A stretch of DNA of 64,000 bases. Source: Novosphingobium sp. CF614 (GTDB lineage Bacteria > Pseudomonadota > Alphaproteobacteria > Sphingomonadales > Sphingomonadaceae). The DNA lies in NCBI RefSeq assembly GCF_900113255.1, contig NZ_FOOR01000012.1, forward strand, positions 35,681 to 99,680, in the 5' to 3' direction. Below are positions 7,850 to 16,825 of this stretch, piece after piece; positions within the stretch are counted from its first letter, which is position 1; every line of letters begins with the position of its first letter. The translations under genes and the position numbers were made by a program. The notes below the pieces were generated by a model. It saw only the letters and a program-made list of their open reading frames with translations. It did not search any database and was not told the DNA's origin.

Positions 7850-8785
7850 CTAAAGCCCCTTCGCCAGTTCCTCGATCTCGGCCATGGTCGCGGCGGAGGT
7901 TACTTCCACCTCGCTTACCGAGCGCTTTATCATCGGGCCGACGACCTTGCCGCCCAGTTCCACGAAGCGCTCCACGCCCGCCTCGTGCATGGCGATCGCG
8001 CTTTCGCGCCAGCGCACGCGGCCGGTGACTTGTTCCACCAGCAGGCGCCGCACTTCGGCCGGATCGGAAACCGCGCCGGCCGTCACGTTCGCGAAGAGCG
8101 TCACGCGCAGGGTCCCCGGGCCGGTCCTGTCCAGCGCCTCCGCCATGGCGTCGGCGGCGGGCTGCATCAGCGGGCAGTGGAACGGCGCGGAGACCGGCAG
8201 CAGCATGCCGCGCTTGATGCCGTGCTCCTTGACCAGGGCGACGGCGCGCTCGATCGCCTCCCGGTGGCCGGAGAGGACCACCTGGCCGGGATCGTTGTCG
8301 TTGGCGACGGTGCAGACCTGCCCTTGCGCGGCCGCTGCGGCCAGCGCGGCGGCCTTCTCGATATCGGCGCCCAGCAGCGCGGCCATGGCGCCCACGCCCA
8401 CCGGCACGGCGGCCTGCATGGACTGGCCGCGCAGCTTGAGCAGACGCGCGGTATCGGCAAGGCTGAAGGCGCCGGCGGCGCACAGCGCGGTATATTCGCC
8501 CAGCGAATGCCCGGCGACGAAGTCCGCCTTGTCGGCAAGCGCAATGCCGCCTTCCCTTTCCAGCACGCGCAGCACCGCGATGGCATTGGCCATGATCGCG
8601 GGCTGGGCATTCTCTGTAAGGGTAAGCTGGTCTTCGGGCCCTTCGGCCATGATCCGGAACAGGTTCTGGCCGAGAGCCTCGTCGACTTCCTGGAACACCT
8701 CGCGGGCGATGGGGCTGGCGGCGGCCAGGTCCGCGCCCATGCCGACCTTCTGGCTGCCCTGCCCGGGAAAAACGAATGCACGCAT
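7850..8785 (-). CDS. fabD: [Acyl-carrier-protein] S-malonyltransferase
   Basis: 311-residue enzyme that moves malonyl from CoA to ACP at the entry of fatty acid synthesis. It begins MRAFVFPGQGSQKVGMG, carries the nucleophile motif GHSLGEY (serine near residue 92) and the catalytic-histidine region VSAPFHCPLM near residue 200. The ATG at 8785 is the family start; the frame continues to 8896 without homology. It is followed 43 bases later by the GxxExxY gene and then fabG. Confidence 0.94.
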   Translation of the reverse strand: MRAFVFPGQGSQKVGMGADLAAASPIAREVFQEVDEALGQNLFRIMAEGPEDQLTLTENAQPAIMANAIAVLRVLEREGGIALADKADFVAGHSLGEYTALCAAGAFSLADTARLLKLRGQSMQAAVPVGVGAMAALLGADIEKAAALAAAAAQGQVCTVANDNDPGQVVLSGHREAIERAVALVKEHGIKRGMLLPVSAPFHCPLMQPAADAMAEALDRTGPGTLRVTLFANVTAGAVSDPAEVRRLLVEQVTGRVRWRESAIAMHEAGVERFVELGGKVVGPMIKRSVSEVEVTSAATMAEIEELAKGL

Positions 8786-8855
8786 TAGGCGACCGCTCCA
8801 TGTTGTCCGGCAGACTGTTGCGCTGCCGCTTGCGAATCGGGTGTGGCGCGGCGGG

Positions 8856-9689
8856 TTATTGCCCTTGGTGCGCCTCCGCAAGCCCGAAAGGCACAATCCT
8901 GTTGGCGGCGTCGTGCCCGATATCCGCTTCGCCCAGGAAGGGAATGGCGTGGCGTTCGCACCAGTAGCGGGCGATTTCCACCGCCGTCGCGCCGAAGGGA
9001 CGGTCGTTCTCGGGCACGTCGCTGACGCGGCCGAGCCGCAGGCCGGCGATGCCGCCCAGGTGCGCGGTGACGTGGAAGAACAGCCGATCGACCGCGTAGA
9101 GGTATTCCGAGACTTCCTCCACCATGACCACGTGGCCGGCCAGGCCCGGCATCAGCCGCGTGCCGCACAGCATGGCGAGCGTCATCAGGTTGAAGGCGGC
9201 GACCGGGTGGCGTTCGGCGGCAAGCGAGGGTTCCAGGCCGGATCGCCCGCCGGTGAGATAGGCCAGCGTGCGGCGCACCGCGTCCTCCCCGCCCTCGCGG
9301 CGGATATCGGCGAGCATGGGCGCGTGGACCTGCCTGCCGATGCGTTCGCGGTAAAGGCCGCCGAGCAGGTAGCCGCCATCGGAGTAGCCGATAAAGGTCT
9401 TGCCCTGCGCCGCGTGCGTGAAGCGCGCCAGCGCGGCCTCGGCGATGCGGCAGGCGCCATAGCCGCCGCGCGCGAACCACACCGCGTCGAACGCGGGATC
9501 GTTGGCGCATTCGGCCAGGGCATCGGCCCGCATCGCGTCGCTGCCGGCGAAGTGGCCTGCCACCGCGAAGCACTGTTCGTGGATCACAAGCTCGATCCCG
9601 GGGAATTCGGCGGCGGCGAGCGCCAGCACCCGGTCCGCGTCCGCGCGGACGATCGAGGTCGAAGGGGCACAGACGGCGATACGCTTCAT
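8856..9689 (-). CDS. LD-carboxypeptidase (peptidase S66)
   Basis: 277-residue serine peptidase of the LdcA/S66 family, which removes the terminal D-alanine from the tetrapeptide of recycled murein in the cytoplasm. The nucleophile lies in FIGYSDGGYLLGGLY, the glutamate in VMVEEVSEYLYAVDR and the histidine in EADIGHDAANR. No signal peptide, as expected for the cytoplasmic enzyme. The ATG at 9689 has AGGTG 6 bases upstream; a GTG at 9698 is an alternative. It is divergent from an Mpl-like ligase, so both recycling steps sit around one intergenic region. Confidence 0.85.
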   Translation of the reverse strand: MKRIAVCAPSTSIVRADADRVLALAAAEFPGIELVIHEQCFAVAGHFAGSDAMRADALAECANDPAFDAVWFARGGYGACRIAEAALARFTHAAQGKTFIGYSDGGYLLGGLYRERIGRQVHAPMLADIRREGGEDAVRRTLAYLTGGRSGLEPSLAAERHPVAAFNLMTLAMLCGTRLMPGLAGHVVMVEEVSEYLYAVDRLFFHVTAHLGGIAGLRLGRVSDVPENDRPFGATAVEIARYWCERHAIPFLGEADIGHDAANRIVPFGLAEAHQGQ

Positions 9690-9869
9690 CCCTTTCACCT
9701 ACCCCCACTCGTCCTTCCCGCGAAAGCGCGGAATTCGCTTATCCACGGCGGATGGAACCGCGGCGATCCCGACCGAGCCGAAACGCGGCGTCGAGGAATC
9801 CGTAAATTGGTTATTGGCCAACGATGAGAAAGAACCCTCGCCCCTCCGGAACACGGCGAGTTCCCTGTA

Positions 9870-9888
9870 TATAACCTAAATGGTTATA
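9870..9888. promoter_or_regulatory. AT-rich palindrome, possible operator
   Basis: 7-base perfect arms TATAACC and GGTTATA around a TAAAT spacer. It is the only AT-rich patch in this intergenic region and resembles a repressor operator over a promoter. No matching regulator gene is adjacent. Confidence 0.4.
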
Positions 9889-9951
9889 ATTGTCAATAGA
9901 CATGTCCGTATTGGACAGGGCAAGCGCCGATGCGCCGATCTTGTCCTTCAT

Positions 9952-9980
9952 CGTCACCCTGAACTTGTTTCAGGGTGACG
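9952..9980. repeat. Interspersed 12-bp-arm hairpin
   Basis: Perfect 12-base arms (9952-9963 and 9969-9980) with a CTTGT loop; core CACCCTGAA/TTCAGGGTG. I associate this hairpin with an abundant interspersed repeat of sphingomonad genomes; that association is from memory. Confidence 0.65.
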
Positions 9981-10170
9981 AGCTTGGAGAGAATCGCCAT
10001 CTGCGATTGCCCTACCGGACTGGGTCAGCCTCTCAGCGATGCGTGAGAACGCCTCTGCGTGATTCCACCGCCGCCCTGCCGCAGCCACACGAAATCCACA
10101 GGCGATTGCCTGGACCATCGCGGCCGTGACGGTTGTATTTGGCCAAGACCGCGCATACCCATCGATCGCC

Positions 10171-11586
10171 ATGACCGACGCCCCCGCCCTCACCGCCCAT
10201 CCCTGGTTCTTCTGCGGCATCGGCGGTTCCGGCATGCTGCCGCTGGCGCTGATCCTCAAGGGACAGGGCGCCGAGGTCGCGGGGTCGGACCGCAGCCGCG
10301 ACCAGGGCCGCACGCCCGGGAAGTTCGCCTGGCTGGAAAGCCTGGGCTTCGGCCTGTTCCCGCAGGACGGCAGCGGCATCGTCTCGGCCGGGCAGACGCT
10401 GGTCGCCTCGGCGGCGGTGGAGGATAGCGTGCCCGAAGTGGTGCGCGCCGGGGAACTGGGCTGCCCGCGCATGAGCCGGGCGGAACTGCTCGCCGCGCTG
10501 TTCAACGCCGCGCCGTTCGGCATCGCCATCGGCGGCACTTCCGGCAAGTCGACCGTCACCGGCATGACCGGCTGGATCATGACCAGCACCGGCCGCGATC
10601 CCACGATCATGAACGGCGCGGTGATGAAGAACTTCGCCACGCCCGACGCGCCTTTCGCCAGCGCGCGGGTGGGCCGGGGCCAGGCCTTCGTTTCCGAGGT
10701 GGACGAAAGCGACGGGTCGATCGCGCTCTATCGGCCCAAGGTGGCGGTGCTCGGCAATGTCAGCCTCGATCACAAGAGCCTGGAGGAATTGCGCCAGCTT
10801 TTCGGCGACTTCCTGGAACGGGCGGAAGTGAGCGCGATCAATCTGGACGATGCCGAATCCGCCGCCCTGGCATCGCGGGCGCGCGCGCTGGTGACGTTCG
10901 GCATCACGTCGCCCGGCGCGCGGATCGGCGCGGTGGATATCGCCGAAGGCCCGGCTTCGCTCACCGCCACGATCCTCGACCGGCGCGACGGCACCGCCCA
11001 TCGCCTCGCGCTCAAAGTGCCGGGGCGCCATAACCTCTACAATGCGCTTGCCGCGATCGCCGCCGCCAGCGCGGCGGGCGTGCCGGTGACGGAGGCGGTC
11101 GCCGCGCTCGGCGGCTTTGAGGGGCTGGCACGGCGCTTCGACATCGTCGGCACCAGCCCGTCCGGGGTCACGGTGATCGACGATTTCGGCCATAACCCCG
11201 ACAAAGTCTCCGCAACCCTATCCACGCTCAAGGCGCATCCCGGCCGGGTGATCGCCTTCTTCCAGCCGCACGGCTACGGCCCCTTGCGGCAGATGGGCGC
11301 GGAGCTGGCCGAAGTCTTCGCGCGGCTGCTCGGCCCCGACGACGTGACGATCCTGTGCGATCCGGTCTATTTCGGCGGGACCGTGGATCGCAGCGAGGGC
11401 AGCGAGCGGATCGTGCGGCTGATCCGCGAGGCGGGCGGCAAGGCCGAATACATCCCCTTGCGCGAGGATTGCGCGGCGCGGATCGCCGCGATCGCCCGCC
11501 CCGGCGACCGCATCGTGGTGATGGGCGCGCGCGACGATACGCTGAGCGCGTTCGCCTGCGAACTGCTCGCACTCGCATCGTGCTGA
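10171..11586 (+). CDS. mpl: Mur ligase, UDP-N-acetylmuramate:tripeptide ligase (Mpl-like)
   Basis: 471-residue Mur ligase of the MurC/Mpl type. It starts with a Rossmann-like FCGIGGSGMLPLALIL, has the ATP P-loop GGTSGKST near residue 125, the SEVDESDGSI metal/UDP region and the GRHNLYNALAA and DDFGHNPDK motifs of the third domain. Mpl reattaches recycled tripeptide to UDP-MurNAc; MurC adds L-alanine. The Mpl choice rests on the divergent LD-carboxypeptidase and absence of a mur-fts cluster. ATG at 10171; the GTG at 10126 would add a stretch without homology. Confidence 0.75.
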   Translation: MTDAPALTAHPWFFCGIGGSGMLPLALILKGQGAEVAGSDRSRDQGRTPGKFAWLESLGFGLFPQDGSGIVSAGQTLVASAAVEDSVPEVVRAGELGCPRMSRAELLAALFNAAPFGIAIGGTSGKSTVTGMTGWIMTSTGRDPTIMNGAVMKNFATPDAPFASARVGRGQAFVSEVDESDGSIALYRPKVAVLGNVSLDHKSLEELRQLFGDFLERAEVSAINLDDAESAALASRARALVTFGITSPGARIGAVDIAEGPASLTATILDRRDGTAHRLALKVPGRHNLYNALAAIAAASAAGVPVTEAVAALGGFEGLARRFDIVGTSPSGVTVIDDFGHNPDKVSATLSTLKAHPGRVIAFFQPHGYGPLRQMGAELAEVFARLLGPDDVTILCDPVYFGGTVDRSEGSERIVRLIREAGGKAEYIPLREDCAARIAAIARPGDRIVVMGARDDTLSAFACELLALASC

Positions 11587-11692
11587 CCATCCGCTTTCCA
11601 TAGACCCCGCAAAGGTCCCCAGTCGGCAACGAACCCCGCCTTAGCGGGCGGTGGGATATTGGCCATCCAGCAACCTCAATCAGGAAGCGGAT

Positions 11693-11908
11693 ATGTCGAT
11701 ACCTGCGCCAAGCTCGCCGGTCTGGACCCGGCTTGCAAGCGGCGGTCTTTCCCGAATCCAGACAAGTCACCTGGGCACCCAGATGCTTATCAAGCGCCTG
11801 GAACTCAGCCCCGCGCCGCCGGCCGCGAAGGCCGCGGAGATCTATAACTATTTCGCAAAATGGGAGCGGTCCCTTGCAAATGAAGTCGCCCAGCTCGCTC
11901 GCCTCTGA
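11693..11908 (+). CDS. Small hypothetical protein upstream of chemotaxis-linked gene
   Basis: 71-residue protein that I do not recognise. The ATG at 11693 has AGGA 7 bases upstream, and the C-terminal half (EIYNYFAKWERSLANEVAQLARL) is helix-like and well composed. Its last 29 bases overlap the start of the next gene, which suggests translational coupling. Role unknown; the context with an uncharacterised protein and a globin chemoreceptor hints at signalling. Confidence 0.5.
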   Translation: MSIPAPSSPVWTRLASGGLSRIQTSHLGTQMLIKRLELSPAPPAAKAAEIYNYFAKWERSLANEVAQLARL

Positions 11909-12899
11909 CGGCACGCCCGTCAATGGCCTGATGCCCGTCGATGCCGTCGCCGACCTGATCCGCGCCGGCGCCTGCCTCAGCCTCGCCGGACGCAAGGAAG
12001 CTCTCGACGCGCTGCCCGCCGGGCGGTGGATCGGCGGCACCTCGCCCTATTTCATGACCGCCGAGGGCGGCCGCATCGTGACCGGCCAGGAAGTCTTCGT
12101 TACCGATCTCGGTGCGATCGGCGACGTCTCGATCGGCATTTACGGCGCCGACGAACTGGAGCAGATCTCCGGCGAGGCGCCCGACCAGGGTTTCGCCCTG
12201 GCGGTGATCCCCGCCGGCTCGCGCTGCCATGCCGAATTCGCCAAGAACGCCGCGACCTATCCGATGGCGTTCATGCGTCCGACCGTGGGCTGGATTTCGG
12301 GCTATGACCTTGGCGAGCCGGGCGCCTCCGCCTGGGTCTATGACGGGCGCAGCGGCGCGGCCTTCGCCGATCGCGTCGTCGTCGCCCACGTCGCTTTCGG
12401 CGACGATGCCGACGCGCTGATCGAAATCGTCAACATCTTCGCCCCCGAGGGCGAGGACGTGATCCGTTTCGACGAAACCGGGTTCACGCCCCGATGGTGC
12501 ACGGTAAACGGCGAACGCCGCCGCTTTGCCGATTACGTCATGGCGCGCGGCCGCCAGGCCGGCGACCTGCCGCTCGTCGGCGATTTCGCCGGGGCCCACG
12601 TCAACGCCTCGCTCAAGTCGATCGACGCCGCGGCCGGAACGGTGGAACTCTACGCTCCGGTGTTCCCGGGCGTCGACTATGCCTTCGCGGCCCCGGTCGG
12701 CGACTATGCCGGAAGCTTCCGCGAAGCGCTTTCGACCCGCTCGTTCGACGGCGCGGCATGGTCGTGCAACTGCATCCTCAACTTCCTGTTCGGCAAGCTG
12801 GAAGGTGTTGCCATCGGCGGGCTCGCCGGTCCGGTGACGTTCGGCGAAATCGCCTATCAGCTGCTCAACCAGACCATGGTGGTGGTCCGCAAGGCCTGA
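11880..12899 (+). CDS. Conserved uncharacterised protein (DUF6976-like)
   Basis: 339-residue soluble protein. I believe it matches the uncharacterised family DUF6976, whose members begin with a VDAVADLIRAG-like helix followed by GRWIGGTSPYFMT, both present near residues 20-60. The sequence alternates beta strands and short helices throughout and reminds me of FIST-type sensory proteins, but I see no decisive motif. A conserved-looking CNCILNFLFG segment lies near the C-terminus. The start ATG at 11880 overlaps the preceding small gene. It lies 225 bases upstream of a globin-coupled chemoreceptor gene on the same strand, separated by a strong hairpin. Confidence 0.6.
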   Translation: MKSPSSLASDGTPVNGLMPVDAVADLIRAGACLSLAGRKEALDALPAGRWIGGTSPYFMTAEGGRIVTGQEVFVTDLGAIGDVSIGIYGADELEQISGEAPDQGFALAVIPAGSRCHAEFAKNAATYPMAFMRPTVGWISGYDLGEPGASAWVYDGRSGAAFADRVVVAHVAFGDDADALIEIVNIFAPEGEDVIRFDETGFTPRWCTVNGERRRFADYVMARGRQAGDLPLVGDFAGAHVNASLKSIDAAAGTVELYAPVFPGVDYAFAAPVGDYAGSFREALSTRSFDGAAWSCNCILNFLFGKLEGVAIGGLAGPVTFGEIAYQLLNQTMVVVRKA

Positions 12900-12917
12900 C
12901 CCTCGCTCCCGCTCCCG

Positions 12918-12960
12918 TTCCCTCCCCTTCGCCGCCTCGCGGGCGGCGAAGGGGAGGGAA
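12918..12960. terminator. Strong hairpin, probable terminator/interspersed repeat
   Basis: Perfect 19-base arms (12918-12936, 12942-12960) around a TCGCG loop, 18 bases after a stop codon. It shares its core with 637-663. No T-run follows, so it could be a repeat acting as terminator or mRNA 3' protector. Confidence 0.6.
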
Positions 12961-13124
12961 CCGGCCTCGTTCCAAGCGGCTTCGCACTACCCGGCGGAAC
13001 CACCGCGGCCGGCGATGAGAACCAACGGTTGCCGCCGACATGGTGACGATACGTAACTGAAGGCTCACGCAAAATACGCGATGTCACGCCTACAGACACG
13101 ATGAAAATCAACCAAGGGAACGGC

Positions 13125-14696
13125 ATGTCTCAAACGGCTTCTCACGACGACATCGGAGCGAAGCTCCAGTCCTTTTCGCTGGACAATGCCGACCTCGCGC
13201 GCTTCCCGGCGATCGCCCGGACGATCGCCCGGTTCGCTCCGAAGATTCTCGACAAGTTCTACGCCGGCGTCCGTGCCGACCCCGCGCGCGCGCGGTATTT
13301 CCCCTCGCGCCAGACCATGGACAGCGCCCGTTCGCGGCAGTTGAAGCACTGGACCGACTTGTTCTCCGGCTCCGTCGATCGCAGCTATCTGGACCGGGCC
13401 GAGCGCATCGGCCAGGTCCATGCCCGGATCGGCCTGGAGCCCAGTTTCTACATCGGCGCCTATGCCAGCATCCTCGCCGAGCTGATCGAGGCGGAATTGC
13501 GCGGCTCGATCGGCGGCGTGCTGGGCCAGGCGAAGGCGCGCAAGATCGGCACGCTCGTCAAGATGGCGCTGCTCGACATGGAGCTTGCCACTTCCGCCTA
13601 CCTCAAGGCGCAGGATCACGGCCGGGAAGTGACGCTGGACAGCCTTTCGAAAGCGCTGGAAACCGTCGCCCAGGGCGATCTTACCGTGCAGATCGATGGC
13701 CTGCCCAAGGAATTCGAGCAGGTTCAGTTCGACTTTTCCGCCATGTGCGAATGCATCGCCCAGACGCTGGGCGCGGTCGCGCTGTCCTCCGACCAGATTC
13801 ATGTCGGGGCCTCGGAAATCCGCGCCGCCAGCGACGATCTCTCGCGGCGGACCGAAAGCCAGGCCGCCGCGCTCGAGGAATCGGCCGCCGCGCTGGATCA
13901 ATTGACCGCCGGCGTGCACTCCGCCGCGCAGGGCGCCGGCGAGGTGAACCGCTCGGTCGTCCAGGCCGAGGCCGAGGCGCGCGAGGGCGGCCAGGTGGTC
14001 AAGGAAGCGGTCGAGGCGATGGACGCCATCCAGAAGTCCGCGCACGATATCGGCGCCTTCGTCAACGTGATCGATGCGATCGCCTTCCAGACCAACCTGC
14101 TGGCGCTCAATGCCGGCGTCGAAGCCGCCCGCGCGGGTGACGCGGGCAAGGGCTTCGCGGTGGTCGCCAACGAAGTGCGCGCGCTCGCGCAGCGTTCGGC
14201 GGAAGCGGCGCAGAACATCAAGAACCTGATCGGCGGTTCGGTGGAGCAAGTCGAACGCGGCGTCAGCCTGGTCGGCCGGACCGGCGAAGTCTTTCGCCGC
14301 ATCGTCGAGAAGGTGAGCGGGATCACCGGCCTCGCCGCCCAGATCTCCGACCTGTCGCAGACCCAGGCGGGCCAGCTCAGCCAGGTCAACGCGGCGGTGG
14401 GCGACATGGACCGCATGACGCAGCAGAACGCGGCGATGGTGGAGGAAACGACCGCCGCCGCGCGCAACCTGGCGCAGCAGGCGGAGGAACTCGCCAAGCT
14501 GGTCAAGATGTTCAGGCTCAACGGGCAACCGGAGAGCCCGGCGCTGACGGCCCGGCCGATGCCGGTTGCCGCCGCGCCCACGCGTTCGTATCAGCCCCCG
14601 GCCCGGCCCCCGGCCGCGCCGCCGCGCACCGCGGGCGCGCTCGCGCTCAAGTCCGAGCCGGTCGGGGATCCCGACAGCGACTGGTCGGAATTCTGA
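13125..14696 (+). CDS. Globin-coupled methyl-accepting chemotaxis protein
   Basis: 523-residue cytoplasmic chemoreceptor with an N-terminal protoglobin domain (residues about 10-165) in place of membrane segments. The likely proximal haem ligand is H99 in GQVHARIGL, followed by the family's FYIGAYAS. A short HAMP-like stretch (LETVAQGDLTVQI) leads to a signalling hairpin whose tip is DAIAFQTNLLALNAGVEAAR. After a Pro/Ala linker the protein ends DWSEF, a W-x-x-F tail of the kind that tethers CheR/CheB. Role inferred: oxygen or redox taxis through the CheA/CheW system at 37-44 kb. ATG at 13125 follows AAGGGA; an upstream ATG at 13101 has a weaker site. Confidence 0.9.
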   Translation: MSQTASHDDIGAKLQSFSLDNADLARFPAIARTIARFAPKILDKFYAGVRADPARARYFPSRQTMDSARSRQLKHWTDLFSGSVDRSYLDRAERIGQVHARIGLEPSFYIGAYASILAELIEAELRGSIGGVLGQAKARKIGTLVKMALLDMELATSAYLKAQDHGREVTLDSLSKALETVAQGDLTVQIDGLPKEFEQVQFDFSAMCECIAQTLGAVALSSDQIHVGASEIRAASDDLSRRTESQAAALEESAAALDQLTAGVHSAAQGAGEVNRSVVQAEAEAREGGQVVKEAVEAMDAIQKSAHDIGAFVNVIDAIAFQTNLLALNAGVEAARAGDAGKGFAVVANEVRALAQRSAEAAQNIKNLIGGSVEQVERGVSLVGRTGEVFRRIVEKVSGITGLAAQISDLSQTQAGQLSQVNAAVGDMDRMTQQNAAMVEETTAAARNLAQQAEELAKLVKMFRLNGQPESPALTARPMPVAAAPTRSYQPPARPPAAPPRTAGALALKSEPVGDPDSDWSEF

Positions 14697-14708
14697 CGCC
14701 GGCGCCCG

Positions 14709-15680
14709 TCAGGGCCGGCCGGGCTTCGCGCGCTTCATCTGGGCGCGCTTCATCTGGTTGCCGATCACATGGACGATGACGGCGATCACCGCGCCGATCG
14801 CCAGCCCGGCCAGCGCCGAAGCCAGCGCATAGCCAAGCCAGCCGGCGACGGCGCCGAGCGGCCCGGCCGCCTCGGCCAGGGCATGCTCGATGCCGTGCGC
14901 GAGGCGCGCGGGTTGTGGGAGGCCGAGTTCATCGAGACCGTGCAGGACGATCCCGCCGCCCACCCATAGCATCGCCAGCGTCCCGACGCTGCCCAGCGCC
15001 GCGAGCACCAGCGGCATCGCGCGCAGCAGCGCCCGGCCGGTTGCCTGCGCGCCGGCGCCGGGCTTGCGCGCAAGGTGCAGCCCCACGTCGTCCATCTTCA
15101 CGATCAGCGCCACCGCGCCGTAGACGCCCACGGTGATGAGCACGCCGACCAATGCCAGCGCCGCCGCCCGCGTCAGCAGCGTGGCCTCCTCCACTTGCGC
15201 GAGCGCGATGGCCATGATCTCGGCGGAGAGGATCAGGTCGGTACGGATCGCGCCGGAAACGCGGCCGGCCTCGAAGCTGGCGGCATCCTCGATCGGATCC
15301 TCCAGGGTCTTCCCGTGCTTTTCGCCGCCGAATTTCTCGATGACTTTCTCCGCGCCTTCGAAGCAGAGATAGCAGCCGCCCAGCATCAGCACCGGAATGA
15401 TCGCGGCGGGCAGCAGCGCGCTCAGCAGCAGCGCGATCGGCAGCAGGATGAGCAGCTTGTTGCGCAGGCTGCCCTTGGCGATCTTCCAGATGATCGGCAG
15501 CTCGCGGTCCGGCGTGAAGCCGGTGACGTAGCCCGGAGTCACCGCGGCATCGTCGATCACCACCCCGGCAGCCTTGGTTCCGGCCTTGGCGACGCCGGCC
15601 CCCACATCGTCGATCGAAGCGGCCGCGGCGCGGGCGATGACGGAGATATCGTCGAGAAGGGCGACAAGGCCGGAAGGCAT
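14709..15680 (-). CDS. DUF808 family inner membrane protein
   Basis: 323-residue polytopic membrane protein of the DUF808 (E. coli YedI) family, function unknown. The start MPSGLVALLDDISVIARAAAASIDDV is the family signature. Hydrophobic segments occur at about 78-105, 150-165, 175-195, 220-250 and 280-310. The tail repeats AQMKRA, reflecting a 15-base tandem duplication in DNA near 14730-14760. It is convergent with the chemoreceptor, 12 bases apart. Confidence 0.85.
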   Translation of the reverse strand: MPSGLVALLDDISVIARAAAASIDDVGAGVAKAGTKAAGVVIDDAAVTPGYVTGFTPDRELPIIWKIAKGSLRNKLLILLPIALLLSALLPAAIIPVLMLGGCYLCFEGAEKVIEKFGGEKHGKTLEDPIEDAASFEAGRVSGAIRTDLILSAEIMAIALAQVEEATLLTRAAALALVGVLITVGVYGAVALIVKMDDVGLHLARKPGAGAQATGRALLRAMPLVLAALGSVGTLAMLWVGGGIVLHGLDELGLPQPARLAHGIEHALAEAAGPLGAVAGWLGYALASALAGLAIGAVIAVIVHVIGNQMKRAQMKRAKPGRP

Positions 15681-15931
15681 GAAACGGCGATTCCCTGGCA
15701 AGGATGGCGGTGCGGCAGGGCATGCGGGGGAATTTTCCGGCGATCAAGCGAAAGCGCGTGAAACCAGCGGGATAGTACCCTGCACCGGCGCCGTTCCGGC
15801 CTGCCCGGATCCCGGAAATCCGCCGGATTTCGCGCATACCCTTAAACACCCCTTACCTTGGTCGTTCTCCTTCTTGTCCGAAGGGCGCCCCGATTGGCGC
15901 TCACAAGCGACTGAAAACTGGGGAATTAAGC

Positions 15932-16756
15932 ATGTCCGTTATCAACACCAATATCAGCGCCATACGCGCTTCGAACGCCTCAATCGCCGCCAACAAGATG
16001 CTCGGTACTTCGATGGAGCGCCTGTCCACCGGCAAGCGCATCAACTCGGCCAAGGACGATGCCGCCGGCCTCGCCATCGCCACCTCGATGACCTCGCAGA
16101 TCAAGGGCATGAGCCAGGGCATCCGCAACGCCAACGACGGCATCTCACTGGCCCAGACCGCCGACGGCGCGCTCTCGGAAGTCAGCAACATGCTCCAGCG
16201 CGTCCGCGAACTGGCCGTCCAGTCCTCCTCGGCCACCTACCAGGATACCGACCGCAGTGCGATGCAGTCGGAAGTCACCGCGCTGACCGAGCAGATCGAC
16301 GACGTCCTCACGCAGACCAAGTTCAACGGCAACACGCTGTTCTCGACCACCTCGGGCACCGACGTCACTTTCGACATCCAGACCGGCGCCAACTCGGGCG
16401 AGACGATCACGCTGACCTCGACCGCGATCGTCGGCACCAACATCGACGCCAGCGCGCTCGACGTGTCCTCGGCCTCGACCGCTTCGACCACGATCGACAA
16501 CGTCGACCTCGCCCTGGCCGACGTCAACACCGCCCGCGCTTCGCTCGGTGCCGGCCAGAACCGCCTCGAATCGGCGGTCACCAACCTGACCAGCAACGTG
16601 ACGAACCTGTCGGACGCGCGTTCGCGGATCGAGGATGCCGACTACTCGCTCGAGAGCACGACGATGGCCAAGGCGCAGATCCTCTCGCAGGCTTCGACCG
16701 CGATGATCGCCCAGGCCAACCAGGCCCAGCAGAACGTGATGAGCCTGCTGAAGTAA
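15932..16756 (+). CDS. fliC: Flagellin
   Basis: 274-residue filament subunit. The N-terminal D0/D1 ([41 protein letters not shown]) and C-terminal D1/D0 ([21 protein letters not shown] to NVMSLLK) domains are complete. The middle is only about 80 residues and Ser/Thr-rich, so the outer D2/D3 domains are essentially missing, as in many alphaproteobacterial flagellins. It stands alone with its own terminator; flagellar assembly genes are not in this window. I could not find a convincing sigma-28 or sigma-54 promoter upstream. Confidence 0.95.
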   Translation: MSVINTNISAIRASNASIAANKMLGTSMERLSTGKRINSAKDDAAGLAIATSMTSQIKGMSQGIRNANDGISLAQTADGALSEVSNMLQRVRELAVQSSSATYQDTDRSAMQSEVTALTEQIDDVLTQTKFNGNTLFSTTSGTDVTFDIQTGANSGETITLTSTAIVGTNIDASALDVSSASTASTTIDNVDLALADVNTARASLGAGQNRLESAVTNLTSNVTNLSDARSRIEDADYSLESTTMAKAQILSQASTAMIAQANQAQQNVMSLLK

Positions 16757-16787
16757 TCCCCAGCGAGACCAACCAGGTCCCGAAAGC

Positions 16788-16814
16788 ACCCGGCGGGCAT
16801 CCAGCCCGCCGGGT
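16788..16814. terminator. Hairpin terminator after flagellin
   Basis: 11-base perfect GC-rich arms (16788-16798 and 16804-16814) with loop ATCCA, 31 bases after the flagellin stop and 11 bases before the end of the convergent GST gene. Likely shared by both. Confidence 0.7.
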
Positions 16815-16825
16815 CAACTGCATGT

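Larger units (their letters stand above)
9690..10170. other. Divergent intergenic region, no gene seen
   Basis: 480 bases between the divergent LD-carboxypeptidase and Mpl-like genes. I see no credible coding frame. It contains an AT-rich palindrome at 9870-9888 and a perfect hairpin repeat at 9952-9980. Either divergent promoter may lie in the AT-rich patch around 9868-9900. Confidence 0.5.

Noticed and set aside
15681..15931. Sigma-28 or sigma-54 promoter for flagellin
   Set aside because: No sequence matched either consensus well enough to report.
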